Positions 1 to 5,401 of a stretch of DNA of 6,692 bases are shown in pieces (position 1 is the first letter of the stretch; the number at the start of each line of letters is the position of its first letter). Location: contig URKX01000057.1 in NCBI GenBank assembly GCA_900548545.1, forward strand, positions 1 to 6,692. Direction: 5' to 3'. The notes beneath the pieces are model-generated. The model saw nothing but the letters and a program-made list of their open reading frames with translations, ran no database searches and had not been told where the DNA came from. Both the position numbers and the translations under genes were made by a program. This stretch comes from an uncultured Oscillospiraceae bacterium. GTDB lineage: Bacteria > Bacillota > Clostridia > Oscillospirales > Acutalibacteraceae.

Positions 1-92
1 TTTTTCTTCCTCTGCAGCTTTATTTCCTATACTCTTTTTTGACCATCTCCTTTTTCACTTCCCCCCTTGACTTTTAATAGTTAATCTTTCTT

Positions 93-328
93 TCAGGCAT
101 GGGCAAGGAAATCACCAAGTTGTCTATTTTGAATTTCAAGCAATCCGCCAAAGAGTAGAGGTTCATCACGGAAATGTTGGTATCCTTGCGGATTCAGTTC
201 CGCACTTGGCGGAAACTTACCAGGCACCATTCCACAACTTCCAGTTGTTCCTTGCCGCATACGCAAATGCGGGAACGGACTTTGGCGGCACAAAGGAGCG
301 TCATTTTGCGGTTTCTGCCATAGACCAT
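93..328 (-). pseudogene. Small frameshifted gene, function unknown
   Basis: An ATG at 328-326 follows a textbook AGGAGG (342-337) with an 8-nt gap. The first frame begins MVYGRNRKMTLLCAAK, runs 44 codons through GKEQLEVVEW and stops at 196-194. Near 218-210 the reading continues sensibly in another frame, as KFPPSAELNPQGYQHF and then DEPLLFGGLLEIQNRQLG, ending with TGA at 95-93. Joining the frames gives a soluble protein of roughly 78 residues with no membrane segment or signal peptide. I do not recognise the family. The strong ribosome binding site suggests a real gene disabled by one indel, or a sequencing error. It lies beside transposase debris and may be an accessory or mobile-element cargo gene. 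Confidence 0.5.
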
Positions 329-336
329 TGGAATTA

Positions 337-365
337 CCTCCTCTCTATGCTTTCAGCATAGGGAG
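337..365 (-). promoter_or_regulatory. Hairpin abutting the ribosome binding site of the small frameshifted gene
   Basis: The arms 341-350 and 356-365 pair over 10 positions, with one G-U, around a 5-nt loop. On the minus strand the hairpin comes immediately before the AGGAGG at 342-337 and shares two bases with it. It could modulate access to the start at 328, or it could simply be a leader stem. Confidence 0.4.
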
Positions 366-380
366 AAAGTGAGTTCCATG

Positions 381-416
381 AAAAAAATAAAAACGCCCCT
401 GGACAGCAATCCAAAG
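381..416 (-). terminator. Probable rho-independent terminator, minus strand
   Basis: Read on the minus strand, CTTTGGA (416-410) pairs with TCCAGGG (403-397) around a 6-nt loop, with two G-U pairs. GCG and a run of 12 T broken by one A (393-381) follow. It lies just after the stop at 427 of the upstream open fragment, so it would end transcription coming from the transposase remnant before the small gene at 328. Confidence 0.5.
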
Positions 417-426
417 ACGATTTAAC

Positions 427-614
427 TTAGTGCTGTGTACAGTGTCCCGGCATCAGCTTTTTTGCCCACTCCCGCTCTGTCTCAAAGAGCTTGGGGGCTT
501 CCGTGAAAGTTTCAATCCCTGCCGTTCTTGCTGGCACAACAGGGAATACATTACGAACTTCTGCACCATGAGGTGGAGAATGGCCTCTGCTTCGTTGAAT
601 ATCCGCCCAAACTG
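427..614 (-). pseudogene. Unrecognised open fragment downstream of the transposase remnant
   Basis: This frame is open for about 62 codons after an in-frame TGA (617-615) and closes at TAA 429-427. It has no start codon of its own. The last part looks protein-like: GIETFTEAPKLF, then ETEREWAKKLMPGHCTQH. Another frame in the same stretch carries QFGRIFNEAEAILHLMVQKF, so an indel probably divides one ancestral gene. I cannot name the family. Its place right after the IS66-type tnpA remnant, on the same strand, suggests a leftover element gene or flanking DNA joined by deletion. Confidence 0.3.
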
Positions 615-627
615 CTCACTGGATGAC

Positions 628-1067
628 CTACTGCTTTTCCCGCTTTATGCGCAGAGCCTTGGATTCCGCATCGAAAATGGTCACCATTTTCTCGTTATGG
701 CCCAGAACCTGCAGCACTGTTTCCAGCAGCCTTTGTCCGTTCCCTGGCAGAGGTCAATTTTCCCGATCGCACTGTGACGGCTAGGCCAGGTTTCCCCATA
801 TACGCTTCCCCTAGTTGCCAGTAAAATGTTTTCGTTTCCGCAAACTCCACCTGTCGCTGACTTTGTGTGGCCTCAAATACTCGTTTCTGCCACCGGTAGT
901 ACGTTTGCCTGCTTATCCTCTCACTCCCGGTACTATTTCTAGATTTAGTATACCACTTTCCTGCCGCTTTGTAATTTGCTTTGCCTGTTCCACGAGTCTT
1001 TGTTCCTGCTTGTACTGCCCCAGCCTTGTATCCGTACTCTCACCTTGCCTTTCTCACTTTCTCCCAT
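628..1067 (-). pseudogene. Degenerate IS66-family TnpA-like accessory gene
   Basis: IS66 elements carry a small accessory gene, tnpA, before tnpB and the tnpC transposase. Its product has a helix-turn-helix ending in a YYRW-type motif. Here that motif is plain: ISRQTYYRWQKRVFEATQ (about 916-863), followed by RQVEFAE and AVTVRSGK, as in clostridial TnpA proteins. The gene is broken. The start MGESEKGKVR (ATG at 1067, GGAG six bases upstream) is in one frame, QYKQEQRLVEQAK in a second and the YYRW block in a third, which ends at TAA 697-695. The likely C-terminal RLLETVLQVLGHNEK continues in another frame to TAG 630-628. At least three frame changes rule out a working protein. No intact tnpB or tnpC and no clear terminal repeats are present. 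The family call rests on remembered motif similarity. Confidence 0.6.
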
Positions 1068-1162
1068 GTGAGTCTCCGTGACCCTTATGAGATTTTATGA
1101 GAGCATTTTTGTGATTTTCTCCCAATGCTAGCTGCTGGGGCGGGTGACGGTTACCTCAGAAC

Positions 1163-1196
1163 GCGAAAAAACCCCGGATTTCCGGGGCTTTTTCGC
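1163..1196 (-). terminator. Strong rho-independent terminator after tRNA-Ala
   Basis: CCCCGG (1172-1177) pairs with CCGGGG (1182-1187) around ATTT. The stem extends, after one A/C mismatch, by AAAAA/TTTTT and GCG/CGC. It has flanking A and T runs on both sides, so it could act in either direction. It sits 27 nt beyond the 3' end of the tRNA, and since no other terminator follows the MATE gene it may also end that transcript. Confidence 0.88.
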
Positions 1197-1223
1197 ACCT
1201 GCATCATTTTTAGCAAGTAAACC

Positions 1224-1299
1224 TGGTGGACCCAAAGGGATTCGAACCCTCGACCTCTCGGATGCGAACCGAACGCTCTCCCAGCTGAGCTATGGGCCC
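1224..1299 (-). tRNA. tRNA-Ala, anticodon CGC
   Basis: A complete 76-nt cloverleaf. The acceptor arms GGGCCCA and TGGGTCC pair with the G3-U70 wobble that marks alanine tRNAs. The D stem is GCTC/GAGC. The anticodon stem TTCGG/CCGAG holds loop TTCGCAT, giving anticodon CGC for codon GCG. The T arm is GAGGG-TTCGAAT-CCCTT, with discriminator A and an encoded CCA end. The gene has its own promoter upstream and a terminator downstream, and stands alone rather than in a tRNA cluster. Confidence 0.96.
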
Positions 1300-1329
1300 A
1301 AAGAACTGCCATATTAAGACAGCTCCTTT

Positions 1330-1358
1330 ATTTTAGCACAGAGAAGGACAGTTGTAAA
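1330..1358 (-). promoter_or_regulatory. Sigma-A-type promoter for the tRNA-Ala gene
   Basis: On the minus strand, a -35 box TTTACA (1358-1353) and a -10 box TAAAAT (1335-1330) are separated by exactly 17 nt, with the extended -10 dinucleotide TG (TGC just before TAAAAT). The expected transcript start is near 1323, about 24 nt before the mature tRNA 5' end. It lies just beyond the MATE stop codon. Confidence 0.75.
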
Positions 1359-1364
1359 GCGTTT

Positions 1365-2807
1365 TTAAGAGTTTTTTACCTTTTGGGGTTTGGGTTGAAA
1401 GAGGTCAATGTGCAGCCATTTGCCTTGGTATAGGCGGATCATGAACACCAAACCGCGTGCGCAAAGCTCGGCAGCCATAGCCAGCCATACGCCGATGAGC
1501 CCCAACTGCCCTGCCAATAGGAAGGACAGGGTGATCCGTACGCCCCACATGGTGCACAGGCTGAGAATGAACGGCCCGCGGGAATCGCCCGCGCCCCGCA
1601 GACAGCCTGACGCCACAATGGAGGCGCCGAACAACGGCTCGGCAAAGGCCACGATCCGCAGCACCCGGCTGCCCAGGTCGATGACCTCTGGGTCGGTAGA
1701 GAAAATGCGGATGAGCTGGGGAGCAAAAAAGAATAGAATAGCCCCGCCAAAGGTCATGATCACCACACCCATCCAGCTGACCGTCCGGGCAAAGCGCCGG
1801 GCCAGGTCTTTCCTCCCACCGCCAATGGCCTGGCCTACCAGGGTGGTGCCTGCTACCGCCACGCCGGAAGCAGGCAGGTAGCTGATGGATTCCGCAGTCA
1901 CGGCCAAATGATTGGCAGCCACGGCCACAGTGCCAATGCCGGTGATAATGCTGGTAATGACGATTTGGGCGATGCTCATGGTGGCCCGTTCCAAAGCTAC
2001 GGGAAGGCCCAGCCTCCAGGTGGTCAGCAGGCAGGTTTTGTCAAAGGAATACCGGTGCCGCAGGCTGATTTGTACCGGGGATTTTTTCCGGAAGATCACC
2101 AGGAGAAACAAGCAGCCCACTGTGGCGGTGGACAGGGCGGAGGCAAAGGCTGCCCCCGCAACCCCCAGGCCGGCGCCCCATACAAAGAACGAGTTCCCGA
2201 AAACGGTCACTGTCCGGGGGGAGTAGATGAACAGGGTGTTTAAAATCACGTTTAACACGTTGATCATCAAGTTGAGGATCATGGGGGTGCGGGTGTCCCC
2301 AGAACAGCGGATGATGGCGCTGAACATATTGGAGGCCAAAGTGAAGGGCATGGCGCAGGACATGATCCGGAAGTAGAGGGAGGCGTTCCCGCGGATGGCA
2401 GGATCAGCCCCCAGCATGGCCGGGAGGAAAAACGACAGCGCAAAGCCGATGGCGCCCATGGAGACGCCAAACAGCCCCACAAAGCGCAGCCCTTGCCAGG
2501 TGACCTTTTGGGCCTCTTCCCGGCGCCCGGCGCCCAAGTGCTGGGCCACCTGCACGGAAAAACCCACCGCGGCGGCGTTGAACAGGCCGTTAAACAGCCA
2601 GGTGGTGGAGGAAGTCAGGCCCACTGCCGCGGTGGCTTCGGAGCCAAGAGAACCCACCATGGCAGTGTCCACATACTGCACCAGGGTGAGCATGATCTGC
2701 TCGATGATGGCCGGCCAGGCCAAGAGCAGCACAGCGCCCAGGGTCCCCCAGATGTGGGGCAGCCCCGGGTTTGCCAGCATGGAGGAGATGCGGTCGTTGG
2801 TTTTCAT
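1365..2807 (-). CDS. MATE-family multidrug/toxin efflux transporter
   Basis: A 480-residue polytopic inner-membrane protein of the MATE (MatE) family, which exports drugs or metabolites in exchange for Na+ or H+. The two-lobe repeat typical of the family is visible. N-lobe: WPAIIEQIMLTLVQYVDTAMVG (about 31-52, with Asp47 at the usual acidic position of helix 1) and RCSGDTRTP (167-175). C-lobe: LGLPVALERATMSIAQIVI (267-285), ANHLAVTAESISYLPASGVA (298-317) and RGAGDSRGP (404-412). Around 12 hydrophobic segments fit the expected topology, and the length is slightly above the usual 440-460. The ATG overlaps the stop of the upstream Dabb gene as ATGA, and no strong Shine-Dalgarno precedes it, so translation is probably coupled. 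The substrate cannot be read from sequence. Confidence 0.95.
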   Translation of the reverse strand: MKTNDRISSMLANPGLPHIWGTLGAVLLLAWPAIIEQIMLTLVQYVDTAMVGSLGSEATAAVGLTSSTTWLFNGLFNAAAVGFSVQVAQHLGAGRREEAQKVTWQGLRFVGLFGVSMGAIGFALSFFLPAMLGADPAIRGNASLYFRIMSCAMPFTLASNMFSAIIRCSGDTRTPMILNLMINVLNVILNTLFIYSPRTVTVFGNSFFVWGAGLGVAGAAFASALSTATVGCLFLLVIFRKKSPVQISLRHRYSFDKTCLLTTWRLGLPVALERATMSIAQIVITSIITGIGTVAVAANHLAVTAESISYLPASGVAVAGTTLVGQAIGGGRKDLARRFARTVSWMGVVIMTFGGAILFFFAPQLIRIFSTDPEVIDLGSRVLRIVAFAEPLFGASIVASGCLRGAGDSRGPFILSLCTMWGVRITLSFLLAGQLGLIGVWLAMAAELCARGLVFMIRLYQGKWLHIDLFQPKPQKVKNS

Positions 2808-3115
2808 AGGACGTAGTCCATGCAGGCCCGGCCGTCTGGTTCCCGCAGCTCTCCAACGAATTTGCCAAAGGCCACGTGGGCCGGGTGCTTTTGGTAGATC
2901 TCCAGCTCCTCCATGCTGTTAAACTGGGATACCAGAATGTAATCGTAGTTGGTGGGGGCAGAGCCCTCTGCGGCAAAATATACCTCCATCCCCTGGATCT
3001 GGGGGATTTGGTCTTTTAAAGCCATCATACGCGCCTTGGCTTCCACCAGGTTTTCCGCCTTGGTTTTGCCGTTGGCAAATTCTTTGAACTTGAACATAAC
3101 AATGTGTTGGATCAT
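2804..3115 (-). CDS. Dabb (stress-responsive A/B barrel) domain protein
   Basis: A 103-residue soluble protein that consists essentially of one Dabb domain, a ferredoxin-like barrel that dimerises. Recognisable features are the opening MIQHIVMFKFKE, the central YDYILVSQFNSMEELEIY, and HPAHVAFGKFVGELREP near the end. Members of this family include plant stress-induced proteins, small cyclases and many bacterial proteins of unknown role, so the activity here is not determined. It starts at ATG 3115-3113, preceded by a purine-rich GAGGAAAGGGAAG stretch that can serve as ribosome binding site. Its TGA overlaps the MATE start by four bases, so the two form a tight operon. A role in sensing or modifying the pump's substrate is possible but is only inference from linkage. 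Confidence 0.9.
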   Translation of the reverse strand: MIQHIVMFKFKEFANGKTKAENLVEAKARMMALKDQIPQIQGMEVYFAAEGSAPTNYDYILVSQFNSMEELEIYQKHPAHVAFGKFVGELREPDGRACMDYVL

Positions 3116-3159
3116 TTCCGTCTTCCCTTTCCTCTTTAATACGAGCGATTCACTTTTTT

Positions 3160-3188
3160 ATAGTAACGTATTTAAGTGGAAAAAACAA
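3160..3188 (-). promoter_or_regulatory. Likely promoter of the Dabb-MATE operon
   Basis: On the minus strand TTGTTT (3188-3183) and TACTAT (3165-3160) are 17 nt apart in an AT-rich 100-bp gap between the glycosyltransferase stop and the Dabb start. The match is moderate (TTG plus a good -10). There is no clear terminator for the upstream gene in the same gap, so read-through is also possible. Confidence 0.45.
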
Positions 3189-3215
3189 GGCTGAAATGAC
3201 CGGCTTTAGAAAGTT

Positions 3216-4292
3216 TTATGACGAAAGGTGTTGGAAAAACCGTTCGTTGTAAAGAAAAGCAGGGTCGTCGGGCTTGAATGCCCCTGCCCTGCGGTTGAAC
3301 TCCTGAGAAAGGGCCAGGTTGCCCATGCGGTAGTAGCATACGCACAGCTGCATACAGGGAAAATACCCGTAGCAGTCGGGGCGGACAAAGGCGCCGGACT
3401 GGTCTTCCCTGGGCCTTTGGAGGGCGGTTTCGTACCAGAAGGCCGCTGCGGGGTAGTTTTCCTCCCGGAAAAACCAGTTCCCCAGTTCGCAGCAAAGTTC
3501 CGCCCGGGGCGGTCCAAAAGCCAATTCCCGGGTGAGGGCGGCAAACGCCTTTTCTTTCTGTCCCATGCGCAGGTAACAGGCGGAAAGGTCCCGGCAGGCT
3601 TCCCGCTTATTTTCCACCCAGCCCTGGCCTTCTGCCAAAAAAGCTTCCCACAAGGCGGCTGCCTCTTCTTGGCGGCCATGGGCGTCCAGCTCCCGGGCAT
3701 AGTAGAATTGCTCCCGGGGGGAAAGGGCCCTTCCTTGGGCCAGCTGCTGTTCCAGGATGCGCAGGTTCCGGTGGGGGTCGCTGGGGTGGAGCTTTTGGTG
3801 GGTGACGGCTGTTTTGTCGTAATAGAGCACATTTCCCACTGGGGCAATGGCCTCATGGACGGCTCCTTGCCACCGCAACCCTGCCAGCCGGCGGATGAGC
3901 CGTTCCCGGTAATAGGTAAAGGTGGGGCGGCCCTCCGCGTCAAAGGCAATGTGGTAGGGCAGCATCACCACGTCGATGTGGGGCGGCAGGGTGGCTTTCA
4001 ACTGGGCAAACCCCTCCCGGTCCTGAGGGGTGAGGACATCATCGGCGTCCAGCCACAGGCAATATTGCTGGGTGGCTTTGGAAAAAGAAAAGTTCCTGGC
4101 CTTGGCAAAGTCCTCCACCCAGGGGAAGGCGTACACCTGGGCGCCCAAGTCCTGGGCCCGTTGTACCGTGGCGTCCTGGCTGCCGGTGTCCACCACAATG
4201 ATCTCGTCCACCAGCCCCTGGACAGACTTCAGGCACCGGGGCAGGGTGTCCTCCTCGTTTTTTACGATCATGCACAAGCTGACGGTGATCAA
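3216..4292 (-). CDS. Family 2 glycosyltransferase with helical-repeat C-terminus (SgtA/SunS-like architecture)
   Basis: A cytoplasmic sugar transferase of 358 residues from the chosen start. The N-terminal GT-A domain shows VSLCMIVKNEE (4-14), VDTGSQDAT (34-42), the metal/nucleotide-sugar motif LDADD (81-85; DxD at 82-84) and AVHEAI (144-149). From about residue 180, pairs of amphipathic helices (EQFYYARELDAHGRQEEAAAL, CYLRMGQKEKAFAALTREL, ELGNWFFREENYPAAAFWYE) look like TPR repeats, which often bind the protein acceptor. I place the start at TTG 4292-4290 because AGGAGG lies six bases upstream at 4304-4299. An ATG at 4349 would add 19 residues upstream of the conserved beta strand but has no ribosome binding site. 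The gene lies 119 bp downstream of the collagen-like gene on the same strand, so that protein is the likely acceptor (inference). Confidence 0.88.
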   Translation of the reverse strand: MITVSLCMIVKNEEDTLPRCLKSVQGLVDEIIVVDTGSQDATVQRAQDLGAQVYAFPWVEDFAKARNFSFSKATQQYCLWLDADDVLTPQDREGFAQLKATLPPHIDVVMLPYHIAFDAEGRPTFTYYRERLIRRLAGLRWQGAVHEAIAPVGNVLYYDKTAVTHQKLHPSDPHRNLRILEQQLAQGRALSPREQFYYARELDAHGRQEEAAALWEAFLAEGQGWVENKREACRDLSACYLRMGQKEKAFAALTRELAFGPPRAELCCELGNWFFREENYPAAAFWYETALQRPREDQSGAFVRPDCYGYFPCMQLCVCYYRMGNLALSQEFNRRAGAFKPDDPAFLYNERFFQHLSS

Positions 4293-4298
4293 AAAACT

Positions 4299-4304
4299 CC
4301 TCCT
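4299..4304 (-). promoter_or_regulatory. Ribosome binding site fixing a TTG start
   Basis: AAGGAGGAG on the minus strand contains a full AGGAGG followed by AGTTTT and then TTG-ATC-ACC. It is the strongest Shine-Dalgarno near the glycosyltransferase N-terminus and favours the TTG at 4292 over the ATG at 4349. Confidence 0.7.
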
Positions 4305-4356
4305 TTTCCGGGAAAATTCCAGAGCGGACTGAATGGCTGGCTGTAACATGTAGAGA

Positions 4357-4396
4357 GAAGGCCCCGAGGGGCCTTCCCCGGAAGGAAAAACCTTCC
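4357..4396 (-). terminator. Tandem hairpins between the collagen-like and glycosyltransferase genes (terminator or attenuator)
   Basis: Read on the minus strand, GGAAGG (4396-4391) pairs with CCTTCC (4385-4380) around TTTTT. GAAGGCCC (4376-4369... as 3' arm GGGCCTTC on plus) then pairs with GGGCCTTC (4364-4357) around CTCG, followed by TCTCT rather than a full T run. The middle arms CCTTCC (4385-4380) and GGAAGG (4377-4372) can also pair with each other across two bases, which would exclude both other stems. This four-segment layout resembles an attenuator. It may equally be a leaky terminator that lowers glycosyltransferase expression relative to the collagen-like protein. Confidence 0.5.
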
Positions 4397-4411
4397 AAGT
4401 GGAATCGGCAA

Positions 4412-5239
4412 TTACACAGTGGCGTCACCCAGCCGGACCACGGTCAAAGAGCTGTTGACAAAGGGAAAGCCCGTCTGGGAGGGAATGGCTTGCAGGATGG
4501 AGGGGGTAGAAGTCACCTGGAACGGCACTGCAAAGGACAGGGTGGAGACTTCCGCGGTGGAGGCAAAGGTGTGAGTGGCGGAAGCGCCGGGGATGGGTTC
4601 GCCGTTGAGATCCAAACGGATGGTGAGGATAGCGGGAATGGACATCCCAGGGTCTGTGGAAACAGTGCTGTGGAACGAGGCCTGGTACACGCCGGGACGG
4701 GTGAAAGTGATGGCGGAGTCGCCAGGCTGGTGGCTCATGGAGGTGCCTACAGAAAGAGGGGTAGACGCGAAGGACAGGGGGCTGGCTTCATTGGAGGTTT
4801 GGCTGTCAGAACGGCTGAGAGACGCGGCGGAGACCCGGGTATTGCCGTCTGTAGCCGCTACCACCTCAGAATTTGAGGGGCCGGTGGGGCCCGTAGCACC
4901 CGTAGCGCCGGTAGGACCGGTGGGCCCAGTGGGGCCGGCAGCGCCGGTAGGACCGGTGGGCCCAGTGGGGCCGGCAGCGCCGGTAGGACCGGTAGGCCCA
5001 GTGGGGCCGGGCAGGCCGGCAAAGCCCTGGGGCCCCTGAATCCCCTGGGGGCCGGTGGGACCGGTGGGCCCCTGGGGTCCCGTGGGGCCGGTGGGGCCCC
5101 AGACCGGAGGACAGGGCGGCGGACAAGGAGGCGGGCACGGGGCGGGGCAGCAGCAGTCCGAGGGGCGCGAGGTGGTCAGATAGGCCACCACTTCCCCACA
5201 GGGCCGGCCGCCCCGGTCGGATGGAAGGTAATGATTCAT
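4412..5239 (-). CDS. Collagen-like protein with GPT triplets and a BclA-type C-terminal domain
   Basis: A 275-residue probable surface or spore-coat filament protein. After a short head (1-28) comes a cysteine/proline hinge CCCPAPCPPPCPPPC (29-43), then 25 uninterrupted Gly-X-Y triplets (48-122). Fourteen triplets are GPT, two are GAT and two are GAA. The C-terminal part (about 123-275) is Ser/Thr-rich and shows PGVYQASFHSTV (182-193), ILTIRLDLNGEPIPG (204-218) and a closing SLTVVRLGD. This pattern is familiar from the trimerising TNF-like domains of BclA-type proteins. There is no signal peptide or sortase motif, which fits a protein assembled onto spores from the mother cell (inference). 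I start at ATG 5239, with AAGGAG 11 bases upstream; an in-frame GTG at 5287 has no ribosome binding site. The threonines at Y positions are candidate O-glycosylation sites for the glycosyltransferase encoded next. Confidence 0.88.
   Translation of the reverse strand: MNHYLPSDRGGRPCGEVVAYLTTSRPSDCCCPAPCPPPCPPPCPPVWGPTGPTGPQGPTGPTGPQGIQGPQGFAGLPGPTGPTGPTGAAGPTGPTGPTGAAGPTGPTGPTGATGATGPTGPSNSEVVAATDGNTRVSAASLSRSDSQTSNEASPLSFASTPLSVGTSMSHQPGDSAITFTRPGVYQASFHSTVSTDPGMSIPAILTIRLDLNGEPIPGASATHTFASTAEVSTLSFAVPFQVTSTPSILQAIPSQTGFPFVNSSLTVVRLGDATV
4905..5012 (-). repeat. Three tandem 36-bp units inside the collagen-like gene
   Basis: Units at 4905-4940 and 4941-4976 are identical. The unit at 4977-5012 differs at only a few positions. 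Each encodes four triplets (GPT GPT GPT plus one GAA-type). The period is a multiple of three, so gain or loss of a unit would keep the frame and change filament length. Confidence 0.9.
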
Positions 5240-5272
5240 AGCAGGATACGCTCCTTCTCCTTGGATCGTTCT

Positions 5273-5289
5273 ATGTGGCTGTGCCACAT
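5273..5289. promoter_or_regulatory. Perfect 7-bp palindrome in the collagen-gene leader
   Basis: ATGTGGC (5273-5279) and GCCACAT (5283-5289) flank TGT. It falls about 35-50 bp before the collagen-like start, at the start region expected from the sigma-K-like promoter. It could be an operator or a 5' stem-loop in the mRNA. Confidence 0.4.
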
Positions 5290-5291
5290 CC

Positions 5292-5319
5292 CAGCCTATG
5301 CGTTCCGGGAGAAAATGGT
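5292..5319 (-). promoter_or_regulatory. Weak sigma-K-like promoter candidate for the collagen-like gene
   Basis: On the minus strand, AC (5319-5318) is followed after 17 nt by CATAGGCTG (5300-5292). The known sigma-K pattern is AC, 16-17 nt, CATAnnnTA, so the -10 misses only the last base. No sigma-A promoter is apparent for this gene. The pattern is short and could occur by chance. Confidence 0.25.
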
Positions 5320-5369
5320 CCCCCTCCCCTTGCCACCGGACAGCGGTTGTGCTACCATTTTCTTATGGT
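5310..5369. promoter_or_regulatory. Inverted repeats in the divergent control region
   Basis: AGAAAATGGT (5310-5319) is repeated inverted and perfectly as ACCATTTTCT (5354-5363), centre to centre 44 bp, about four helical turns. The right copy also forms ACCAT-N6-ATGGT (5354-5358/5365-5369), overlapping the -10 box of the rightward promoter. The left copy covers the -35 position of the leftward candidate. The arrangement suits a regulator that binds both sites, possibly with looping. Confidence 0.45.
5330..5358 (+). promoter_or_regulatory. Sigma-A-type promoter for the alcohol dehydrogenase
   Basis: TTGCCA (5330-5335) and TACCAT (5353-5358) are exactly 17 nt apart, with TG at the extended -10 position (TGC-TACCAT). 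The predicted start near 5365 gives a leader of about 37 nt before the ATG at 5402. Confidence 0.55.
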
Positions 5370-5401
5370 TTCAAGTTTTGGAAAGGGGGAACTTCTGTAT
5401 C

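Noticed and set aside
353..379. Eight-residue leader peptide (MELTFSLC) upstream of the small frameshifted gene
   Set aside because: No ribosome binding site and too short to separate from chance, although it ends in the hairpin.
430..1081. Two plus-strand open frames (430-777 and 815-1081)
   Set aside because: No ribosome binding sites and Cys/Leu/Pro-rich translations; the minus strand of the same region carries the TnpA-like motifs.
1408..2922. Several open frames opposite or inside the MATE gene
   Set aside because: They overlap a complete MATE coding sequence and show no conserved motif of their own.
3181..3215. Terminator after the glycosyltransferase gene
   Set aside because: A T-rich run is present but the neighbouring GC segments are not complementary, so no stem forms.
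3228..4346. Long plus-strand open frame opposite the glycosyltransferase gene
   Set aside because: It is the mirror of a GC-rich gene with clear GT2 motifs; its translation is low-complexity in Gly/Val/Pro without recognisable motifs.
4905..5012. CRISPR array, because of 36-bp periodic repeats
   Set aside because: The units abut with no spacers between them and encode collagen triplets in frame.
5231..5401. 57-codon N-terminal extension of the alcohol dehydrogenase
   Set aside because: Family homology starts at the ATG at 5402, and the upstream part overlaps the collagen-like gene start and the promoter region.
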